A DNA stretch of 18,605 nt from Candidatus Caccousia avistercoris (lineage in GTDB: Bacteria > Bacillota > Clostridia > Oscillospirales > Acutalibacteraceae), in the NCBI GenBank assembly GCA_018715025.1, contig DVMK01000206.1, positions 1-18,605 of the forward strand, in the 5' to 3' direction. The notes below the pieces were generated by a model. It was not told where the DNA came from. It saw only the letters and a list, made by a program, of their open reading frames with translations, and did not search any database. The position numbers and the translations under genes are program-made. Positions 6,591 through 14,981 of the stretch are shown piece by piece; the stretch's first letter is position 1, and each line of letters starts with the position of its first letter.

Positions 6591-7941
6591 ACCGCTTTTG
6601 CTGCGGGTTCTGAAGCCCCTTGGGCTGTTCGCAGCCCTGCTGGCCGCCTACCCTCTGTGCTACTTTCTGTTTTTCCTTACTGGGGCGCCCTCCGTCCCCT
6701 TCTCCCTGCTGGGGCTTGCGGCGGCGGAGCTTTGCGGCTTTGCCGGGGCGGGGCTTCGCCGCTGGGTGGAAAAGCGCGCCAGAGGCCGGGGCGGCTTCTG
6801 GCTTTTGGCCGCCGGCCTGCTGGCCATGGCCGCCGTCTTTCTGTTTTCCGGCGGGCGGCTTCTTCCCTCCCTTCCCCTGGCGCTGCTGTGCGGCGCGGCC
6901 TTCCTGTTTGGGGACCGTTTCATCCTGCAGCCCTACGACGCGGTGGCAAGCCGCCCTGTTTTGGCGGCGGTGCTGACGGCCAACCTGGGGTGCGCCGCCC
7001 TGGAGCTTGCGCTGGAGGAGGTGGTGGGGGCTTCCGCCTCCTTCTTCTCCCACGCGGCCATCCTCTTCCTCTTTCTGGCTGTATATGAGGTGAGCAAAAA
7101 CCAATCTCAGATCGACTATATGATGGCGCGCCGGGGGCACCGGATGGATCAGCTGCCCGCCAAAATCCGCCGGTACAACCTGCTTCTGGTCTGCCTGGTG
7201 CTGGCGGTCATTCTGGCCTGCTTTCTCTTTTACCGCCCCCTGGGCAGCCTGCTTGCCATGGCGGGGGAGCTTCTGCGGCAGCTTTTGATGCTGCTGATCC
7301 GGTTCTTCCTCTTTCTGGCCTCGCTGTTCCAGACGGAGGAGGAGCCCTTGGAGGAAGCCGCCCCTGAGGCCCCCTCCTCCCCCATGCTTCCCCCGGGGGA
7401 GGAAAACGCCGGCTTCGACTGGCTGACCCCGCTGGCCCTGCTGGCGCTGGCCGGGCTGCTGGTGTGGAAGCGCCGGCAGATTGCCGCCGCTTTCCGCGCG
7501 GCCTTTCGCCGGCTGGCCGGTTTTCTGCGCCGCCTTCTGGCTGTGCGCCGCCCCCCTGCCGCCGCCGAGGAGGCCGAGGGCTACCACGACCAGGTGGAGG
7601 ACCTGGCCCGGGAGGAACGCGCCGCCCCCCTCTTCCGTTTTTCCGCGGTGCGGGCCTGGAAAAAGGGCTGGCGCTCCTTCCGCAAAATGGCGGAGGGGGA
7701 GGAAAAGCTGCGCTTTGGCTACGCCCTGCTGGCCAAGGGGCTGGCTCTTTCCGGGGAGGAACCGCTGCCCAGCGACACCCCCGCCCAGCTGCTGGCCCGG
7801 CTTCGGCAAAGGCTGCCCCAGGCCCCGGCGGCCGCCGCCCTGGAGGGCTACGAGCAGGTGCGGTACGGCGACCTGCCTGCCAGCCCCGCAGGCGGGCAGG
7901 CGATGGAGGCCCTGCTGGCCGCCCTGGCCCGGCTGCTGTGA
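6577..7941 (+). CDS. Multi-pass membrane protein with C-terminal DUF4129-like region, no transglutaminase core
   Basis: This 454-residue protein has about eight or nine hydrophobic segments, roughly at 13-35, 41-60, 74-92, 97-112, 127-147, 155-171, 201-219, 225-251 and 283-297. A charged, proline-rich loop (252-280) precedes the last helix. The tail from about 345 is soluble; EKLRFGYALLAKGLALSGE, SDTPAQLLARL and GYEQVRYG resemble DUF4129, the C-terminal part of TgpA-type transglutaminases. The Cys-His-Asp transglutaminase domain expected between the membrane part and this tail is absent. The ATG at 6577 follows GGGAGG by 6 nt and lies 14 nt inside the DUF58 gene, so the two are translationally coupled. 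By analogy it may be the membrane partner of the MoxR/DUF58 pair, perhaps acting on cell-envelope assembly. The exact job is unknown. Confidence 0.82.
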   Translation: MSSHKPLLLRVLKPLGLFAALLAAYPLCYFLFFLTGAPSVPFSLLGLAAAELCGFAGAGLRRWVEKRARGRGGFWLLAAGLLAMAAVFLFSGGRLLPSLPLALLCGAAFLFGDRFILQPYDAVASRPVLAAVLTANLGCAALELALEEVVGASASFFSHAAILFLFLAVYEVSKNQSQIDYMMARRGHRMDQLPAKIRRYNLLLVCLVLAVILACFLFYRPLGSLLAMAGELLRQLLMLLIRFFLFLASLFQTEEEPLEEAAPEAPSSPMLPPGEENAGFDWLTPLALLALAGLLVWKRRQIAAAFRAAFRRLAGFLRRLLAVRRPPAAAEEAEGYHDQVEDLAREERAAPLFRFSAVRAWKKGWRSFRKMAEGEEKLRFGYALLAKGLALSGEEPLPSDTPAQLLARLRQRLPQAPAAAALEGYEQVRYGDLPASPAGGQAMEALLAALARLL

Positions 7942-7975
7942 AGGGGCGAATCCCTGAAATTCGTGAAAATATCTA

Positions 7976-8004
7976 TTGACATCTCTATAAGAAGAAGGTA
8001 TAGT
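7976..8004 (+). promoter_or_regulatory. Strong sigma-A promoter of the lipoprotein gene
   Basis: A perfect TTGACA (7976-7981) and TATAGT (7999-8004) are separated by the ideal 17 nt. It is the best consensus match in the window and makes the lipoprotein a separate, probably highly transcribed unit. Transcription would start near 8011. Confidence 0.85.
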
Positions 8005-8057
8005 ATCAACGTAGTTTTCTTCATTATAAATTGATAATGAAAAGGAGAGAAGAATTT

Positions 8058-8456
8058 ATGAAAAAGCTACTCGGCTTGATTCTGGCCCTGTGCATGGTTG
8101 TTTCTCTGGCTGCCTGCGGCGGCGGGAAGCCCTACGCCACGGTGGAGGATTATGTGAATTCCTCTGAGGTGCAGGAGCAGATCACCAGCACAGACCTGAC
8201 CGGCAGCGGCATCGGCAGCCTGGACATTGTGGCTGAGGGCAGCAAAATGGTGTTCGTCTACACCCTGGAAACCCAGGTGGACGCCGCGGCCACCGCAGAA
8301 GCCCTGGAAGCCAGTCTGGACGCCCAGGCCTCTACCTTCACCGAGGCCGTGAAGGAGATGCAGGGCCAGGTGGAGGAGGAAAACCCCTCCATTGTGCTTC
8401 GCTACCTGAACGCGGACGGCACTGAGATCATTTCCAAGGAATACACCGCTTCCTGA
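8058..8456 (+). CDS. Small secreted lipoprotein (DUF4854-like)
   Basis: This 132-residue precursor has a classic lipoprotein signal: MKK, a hydrophobic core (4-17), and lipobox L17-A-A-C20, followed by GGG. After lipidation at C20 a mature domain of about 113 residues would sit outside the membrane. The mature part holds PYATVEDYVNSSEVQEQI near 24-41, a predicted alternation of strand and helix, and an ending VLRYLNADGTEIISKEY. This pattern resembles the DUF4854 family of Clostridia as I remember it; no biochemical role is known. The ATG at 8058 is placed 10 nt after AAAGGAG and directly before the signal peptide; an in-frame ATG at 8037 would contain that ribosome binding site. It lies behind the MoxR/DUF58/DUF4129-like genes but has its own promoter and terminator. 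Confidence 0.88.
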   Translation: MKKLLGLILALCMVVSLAACGGGKPYATVEDYVNSSEVQEQITSTDLTGSGIGSLDIVAEGSKMVFVYTLETQVDAAATAEALEASLDAQASTFTEAVKEMQGQVEEENPSIVLRYLNADGTEIISKEYTAS

Positions 8457-8472
8457 GACTGAAACCATCGGG

Positions 8473-8507
8473 AGCCCCTCGCCTGCAGAAGGATGAGGGG
8501 CTTTTTT
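8473..8507 (+). terminator. Intrinsic terminator of the lipoprotein gene
   Basis: AGCCCCTC (8473-8480) and GAGGGGCT (8495-8502) form an 8-bp stem; the run of six T's (8502-8507) follows directly. It lies 17 nt after the stop codon. Confidence 0.9.
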
Positions 8508-8573
8508 CTTGCCCTGCCGTGCCTTTTTGAGCCGCAAATTTTCAATTAATTCTTTGTTTCTTCATAATTTAGA

Positions 8574-8590
8574 CATATCTTTTCGATATG
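8574..8590. promoter_or_regulatory. Second dyad upstream of the CIRCE element
   Basis: CATATC (8574-8579) and GATATG (8585-8590) form a perfect 6-bp inverted repeat with a 5-nt centre. It ends six nt before the CIRCE operator. It overlaps the only candidate promoter elements I can see (TAGACA at 8570-8575, TATGCT at 8587-8592), none of which is a convincing pair. It may be a second operator or chance. Confidence 0.3.
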
Positions 8591-8596
8591 CTAATT

Positions 8597-8623
8597 TTAG
8601 CACTTGAAGATAAAGAGTGCTAA
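8597..8623 (+). promoter_or_regulatory. CIRCE operator (HrcA binding site) of clpB
   Basis: The left arm TTAGCACTT (8597-8605), a 9-nt spacer (8606-8614) and the right arm GAGTGCTAA (8615-8623) match the CIRCE consensus (TTAGCACTC, 9 nt, GAGTGCTAA) at 17 of 18 arm positions. CIRCE is bound by the heat-shock repressor HrcA, whose activity depends on GroEL. It lies 59 nt before the clpB start codon. No CtsR heptad repeat (GGTCAAA type) is seen nearby. Confidence 0.95.
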
Positions 8624-8681
8624 AATAAAAGAAAATTCCCCGATTTCATCCGTTTTGATTCGGAGTTAGGAGAGTGATTCC

Positions 8682-11318
<2,637 letters not shown>

Positions 11319-11330
11319 ACCAACAGCCAA

Positions 11331-11370
11331 AAAACAGGCAGGCCTGCGAAAAGCAGGGCCTGCCTGTTTT
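11331..11370. terminator. Bidirectional terminator between clpB and the kinase gene
   Basis: Arms ACAGGCAGGCCTGC (11334-11347) and GCAGGGCCTGCCTGT (11353-11367) pair around a GAAAA loop with one bulged base. The stem is flanked by A's on the left (11329-11334) and T's on the right (11367-11370), so it can stop both clpB and the convergent minus-strand transcript. Confidence 0.88.
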
Positions 11371-11386
11371 GCTGTGCGCCCCTTCG

Positions 11387-12315
11387 TCAATCCCCGCAGA
11401 GCAGGGAAAGCAGGCGGTTCAGCTTTTCTGCAGAACCGCGGCGGAAGCTGGCCAGCGCGGGATAGAGATAAATAAACCCGGGGTAGGCGGAGGCCAGGCG
11501 GAAGCGCTCGGCAAAATCGCTCCGGCTGAGGGGGAGGCCCAGGCAGCGCATCTCCTCCCAATACAGGAACGCCTCCTCCTGGGTAAAATAATCCACCAGA
11601 TCAATATAAAAAGGAGCGTACCGGGTAAAGCCCCAATCCAGAATCATGGGCCTGCCGCGGCGGCAGCGCACGTGGTCCCCCTCCCTGTCCTGCAAATCCC
11701 CGTGGGTGAGCGTGAGGCTCGTCCCCTCCCGGCACAGGGCCGTCATATCCTGGACGAAGCGTTCTCCCCTGCGGCGGAGCCTGGGAAGAAGGGAGCCGTA
11801 TTCTGCCGCAAAACGGCCGTCCTCCGCGCACTGCCTTTCAAAATGATCCACAGAAAGCGCCGTGGTAACCCTGACCCAATAGGCCTCCTCCGCATGGGGA
11901 ATGGGAAGCGCCCGCCCCCCGCCGCCTGCCAGATTGTCTGTGTGGATGCCCGCCAGCGCCGCAGCCACCTGCTTTTTCCAGGAAAGGCTGCGGGGGACCG
12001 GCTCGCAGGGCCTCACATCCTCCATCACGCACCAGCCGTCCTCCTGCCGGCCCGCCGCCTCGGAATAAGCGTGGGGGTGTACCCTCTTCCCTGCTCTGTC
12101 AGGGCCTGCAGGGCCGCCCTTTCCGCCGGGCTGGTGTACTTGCACACAAAGCTGCCTGTTTCCCCGCCGGCGTACACACAGCGCAGGCGAACCAGCTTTG
12201 CCCCGGAGTACCCCTCCTCCCCCGGTTCCATGGGAAGGGGCTGCACAGTGCGCAGCTCTCCCCGCCCCATTTGTTCCGCCAGCACAGCGGCCAATGCAAA
12301 AAAAGGATCTGCCAT
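11387..12315 (-). pseudogene. APH-fold small-molecule kinase, broken by a -1 frameshift
   Basis: Two frames together make one protein of about 309 residues. The first part (ATG at 12315, after GAGGGGAA) reads to ...EQGRGYTP near 12073 and holds an N-lobe with a lysine in FVCKYTSPAERAAL. The downstream frame continues HAYSEAAGRQEDGW-CVMEDV (hinge) and then the C-lobe with THGDLQDREGDHV and ILDWGFTRYAPFYIDLVDYF. Restoring one C in the run of five C's (minus strand, 12077-12073) joins them as GYTPHAYSE, which reads naturally. The phosphotransferase family (aminoglycoside, choline, homoserine and similar kinases) normally has H-G-D-x-x-x-x-N; here the Asn position holds Glu. Substrate is unknown. 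The break may be a true mutation or a sequencing error. It lies 51 nt downstream of the LysR-type gene and ends at the bidirectional terminator. Confidence 0.8.
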
Positions 12316-12345
12316 AGACAAACACTTCCCCTCGTTTCAAATGAC

Positions 12346-12361
12346 AGGGCGGGAACGCCCT
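12346..12361 (-). other. Small hairpin between the LysR-type and kinase genes
   Basis: AGGGCG (12346-12351) and CGCCCT (12356-12361) form a 6-bp stem with a 4-nt loop, six nt after the LysR-type stop codon on the minus strand. No U-tract follows, so it is at most a weak terminator. Confidence 0.35.
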
Positions 12362-12366
12362 TCCCC

Positions 12367-13260
12367 TCACCGGGAGGACAGAGCTTTTACCGCCTTCAAA
12401 AACTGCTGGACAACGGGCGAGGGCGTGGGAGAGTGAAGAAGCCCGAAGGGGATGGTATAGTTCCATTCCACCGGCATAATTTTGAGAAGCGGGTGCACAT
12501 AGCGCCAATTCTCAATGGCCATCAGCACACAGTTGTTGTTTTCGCACTGGTTGAACACCGACACGTCGTAGAAATCGAAATCCACAATATGGATCTGAGG
12601 ATGGTTTTTCCACAAATCGTCCCGCAGCAAATCCACGTAATGGCTCCAGTCCCGCCGCATGAGCATCAGGGTTTCCCCGTACAAATCCTGCAGGGTCAGC
12701 ATTTCCTTCTGCGCCAGCCTGTGATGGATAGACACCGCGCAGCAGATGGGCTCGCGGGAAAGCTCCAGCCCCGCGCACCGCCGCAGCTCCAGCATGGTTT
12801 CATCGAAGATGCCCGCCACCACGTCGATGTTCTGTCCCAGGTTCCCCAGGATTTCACGGGCGTTTTCCGGCGTGTTTTCAAAAGGGATCAGCTGGAATTT
12901 CACAAGCGGGCAATGCTCCTGCACCTTGGGCCTCAAATCCACCAAAACCTGGGCGGGCGTCATGGGGGAAGTGCCGATGCGGATAACCCGGTCGGACTCC
13001 TGCATGGCGTTCCTGGCCCTGGTTACAGAATCCTTGCAGTATTGGATGATATACCTGGTGTCCTGGCAGAGGGACTGCCCGGCCTTTGTCAGCTGCAGGC
13101 CCCGGTGGGTGCGCACAAAAAGCTGCAGGCCCAGGCTTTCCTCCAGCAGGTTGATCTGTTTGATCACAGCGGGCGGGGAAATGAAAAGCTTTTCTGCCGC
13201 CTTGTTGAAGCTGCCTTCCTCCGCCACGCACAAAAAGGTTTCCAGCTGCGGATTGTACAT
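12367..13260 (-). CDS. LysR-type transcriptional regulator
   Basis: This 297-residue DNA-binding protein has the standard LysR layout. The winged helix-turn-helix fills residues 1-60: LETFLCVAEEGSFNKAAEKL, then ISPPAVIKQINLLEESLGLQL, then FVRTHRGLQLTKAG. A linker helix (about 64-90) leads to a two-lobed effector-binding domain starting at IRIGTSPMTPAQ (about 93). The ligand cannot be read. The start is taken as the ATG at 13260; a GTG at 13269 in the same frame is nearly as well placed behind AGGAAAGGGA. Upstream is a GC-rich gap with the terminator of the Rrf2 gene and no clear promoter. The kinase gene follows after 51 nt, so this regulator and kinase were probably one transcript. LysR regulators often control a divergent neighbour, but none is divergent here. 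Confidence 0.9.
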   Translation of the reverse strand: MYNPQLETFLCVAEEGSFNKAAEKLFISPPAVIKQINLLEESLGLQLFVRTHRGLQLTKAGQSLCQDTRYIIQYCKDSVTRARNAMQESDRVIRIGTSPMTPAQVLVDLRPKVQEHCPLVKFQLIPFENTPENAREILGNLGQNIDVVAGIFDETMLELRRCAGLELSREPICCAVSIHHRLAQKEMLTLQDLYGETLMLMRRDWSHYVDLLRDDLWKNHPQIHIVDFDFYDVSVFNQCENNNCVLMAIENWRYVHPLLKIMPVEWNYTIPFGLLHSPTPSPVVQQFLKAVKALSSR

Positions 13261-13346
13261 GTGAATCACCGTCCCTTTCCTGAAAAAGCCGCGGGGCCAG
13301 CCTTACACCGCCCATGAGGCGCTGCGCAGCCGGCGGCCGGCCGTTG

Positions 13347-13388
13347 AAAAAAGCGGACGGAAGCAGCCCAGGCCAGGCCGCTTCCGTC
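13347..13388 (-). terminator. Intrinsic terminator of the dgt-dnaG-rpoD-rrf2 run
   Basis: On the minus strand GACGGAAGC (13388-13380) and GCTTCCGTC (13364-13356) form a perfect 9-bp stem with a 15-nt loop, followed after CGC by six T's (13352-13347). A second small hairpin (GGCCTG/CAGGCC, 13395-13400 and 13410-13415) lies between it and the Rrf2 stop. Confidence 0.88.
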
Positions 13389-13416
13389 TCTTTTGGCCTG
13401 CTGTGAAAACAGGCCG

Positions 13417-13833
13417 TCACTTCTCTTTTTCTTCCCCCGCGGGGAAGCAGATGTCTGCAAAATTATAGCTGTCCAGCTTGCTGCGCACCAGGGCGGAAAC
13501 CTCGGCGTAAATGGATGAAAACCGGCAGGCGGCCGTGTGGGAGCAGCAGACGTCGTCCCGCTGGCAGCGGCTGATGATGTAAGGCCCCTCCACCGCCTCA
13601 AGCACCTGGCGCAGGGTAATTTCAGAAGCGGGCCGGGCCAGCTGGTAGCCGCCGCGCGCCCCCTTGTAAGAGGTTACCAGCCCGCTCTGCACCAGCTTGC
13701 GCAGAATTTTCAGAGCAAAGCGCAGCGGCACCTGGGTGGCTTCCGCAATGGAAGCGGCGTCGCACTTTCTTCCCGCCAGCACCAAATGCTCCACGATTCT
13801 GACGGCGTAGTCCGCTTCCAAGGTCATTCGCAC
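13417..13833 (-). CDS. Rrf2-family regulator with a cysteine cluster, probable Fe-S sensor
   Basis: This 138-residue protein has the Rrf2 winged helix: MTLEADYAVRIVEHLV at about 3-18, then SIAEATQVPLRFALKILRKL at 28-47, then GLVTSYKGARGGYQLARP at 51-68 with the typical wing. Four cysteines, C90, C96, C97 and C103, lie in SRCQRDDVCCSHTAACRF; the six-residue spacing is like the cluster-binding triad of IscR and NsrR, so an iron-sulfur cofactor is likely. Such proteins sense iron-sulfur status, nitric oxide or redox state. The start is GTG at 13833, about nine nt after AAAGGA; an ATG two codons later is too far from it. It begins 28 nt after the rpoD stop with no promoter or terminator between, so it is probably the last gene of the dgt-dnaG-rpoD transcript. 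Targets are unknown. Confidence 0.9.
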   Translation of the reverse strand: MRMTLEADYAVRIVEHLVLAGRKCDAASIAEATQVPLRFALKILRKLVQSGLVTSYKGARGGYQLARPASEITLRQVLEAVEGPYIISRCQRDDVCCSHTAACRFSSIYAEVSALVRSKLDSYNFADICFPAGEEKEK

Positions 13834-13861
13834 GGCAACTCATCCTTTCCCATGGATGGAA

Positions 13862-14959
13862 TCAATCCAAAAAGTCCTTCAGTTTCTTGCTTCTGCTGGG
13901 GTGGCGCAGCTTGCGCAGCGCCTTGGCCTCAATCTGCCGGATGCGCTCGCGGGTGACGTTGAACTCTTTGCCAACCTCTTCCAGGGTGCGGGAGCGGCCG
14001 TCCTCCAGGCCGAAGCGCAGGCGCAGCACCTTTTCCTCCCTTGGGGTGAGGGTGTCCAGCACGTCAGAGAGCTGCTCCTTCAGCAGGGTGTGCGAGGCGG
14101 CGTCCTGAGGCGCGGGGGCGTCGTCGTCGGGGATGAAGTCGCCCAGATGACTGTCCTCCTCCTCGCCGATGGGCGTTTCCAGGGAGACAGGCTCCTGGGC
14201 CACGCGCATAATCTCTCTCACCTTGTCCACCGGCATGTCAAGCTCTTCTGAAATTTCATCTGCGGTGGGCTCGTGGCCGTTGGTGTGCAGCAGCTGGCTG
14301 GAAACCTTCTTCACCTTGTTGATGGTTTCCACCATGTGCACCGGGATGCGGATGGTTCTGGCCTGGTCGGCAATGGCGCGGGTAATGGCCTGGCGGATCC
14401 ACCAGGTGGCGTAGGTGGAAAATTTGAAGCCCTTGGTGTAGTCAAACTTTTCCACCGCCTTAATCAGGCCCAGGTTCCCCTCCTGAATCAGGTCCAGGAA
14501 CTGCATTCCGCGGCCCAGGTAGCGCTTGGCAATGCTGACCACCAGGCGCAGGTTGGCCTCTGACAGCCGCCGCTTCGCCGCCTCGTCCCCATCCTTAATG
14601 CGGATGGCCAGATCAATCTCCTCTTCGGGAGTGAGAAGCGGCACCCGCCCAATCTCCTTCAGGTACACCTTCACCGGGTCGTCGATGGCGATGCCGTCGG
14701 TGTTCAGGGCGTTTTCCAGGTCACCGCCGTCCTCGTCCTGGGTGAGGAATTCAATGTCATCCAGAGGCGTGTCGTCAATGCTGTTCTCCACAATCTCCAC
14801 GCCCTGGGCCTCCAGGGTGTCGTAAAATTTTTCCAGCTGCTCCGGCTCGAAGTCCAGCTCGCCTATGGCATCCAGGATTTCTGTGGTGGAAAGCTGCCCC
14901 TTCGCCTTGCCCTGCTCAATCAGTTCCCGGATTACCGTCTTTTTATCTGGTGCTCCCAT
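13862..14959 (-). CDS. rpoD: Primary sigma factor, sigma-70/SigA
   Basis: This 365-residue protein directs RNA polymerase to housekeeping promoters. Region 1.1 is short (about 1-85, acidic), region 1.2 starts at DDPVKVYLKEIGRVPLLT, region 2 includes NLRLVVSIAKRYLGRG, LDLIQEGNLGLIKAVEKFDY and FKFSTYATWWIRQAI, region 3 follows with IRIPVHMVETINKV, and region 4 ends with TLTPREEKVLRLRFGL and RTLEEVGKEFNVTRERIRQI. Length and lack of the long non-conserved insert fit Gram-positive SigA. The ATG at 14959 is preceded by GGGGG at 12 nt, a rather weak site. It begins 22 nt after dnaG, which fits the conserved dnaG-rpoD pairing. The promoter boxes seen in this window (TTGACA/TATAAT type) are what this factor should read. 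Confidence 0.97.
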   Translation of the reverse strand: MGAPDKKTVIRELIEQGKAKGQLSTTEILDAIGELDFEPEQLEKFYDTLEAQGVEIVENSIDDTPLDDIEFLTQDEDGGDLENALNTDGIAIDDPVKVYLKEIGRVPLLTPEEEIDLAIRIKDGDEAAKRRLSEANLRLVVSIAKRYLGRGMQFLDLIQEGNLGLIKAVEKFDYTKGFKFSTYATWWIRQAITRAIADQARTIRIPVHMVETINKVKKVSSQLLHTNGHEPTADEISEELDMPVDKVREIMRVAQEPVSLETPIGEEEDSHLGDFIPDDDAPAPQDAASHTLLKEQLSDVLDTLTPREEKVLRLRFGLEDGRSRTLEEVGKEFNVTRERIRQIEAKALRKLRHPSRSKKLKDFLD

Positions 14960-14981
14960 AATGAAATAATTCCCCCTGCCT

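Noticed and set aside
12070..12080. Programmed -1 frameshifting to make the full kinase
   Set aside because: The zero-frame codons (ACC CCC A) do not form an X-XXY-YYZ slippery heptamer and I see no clear downstream stimulatory fold; a mutation or sequencing error is simpler.
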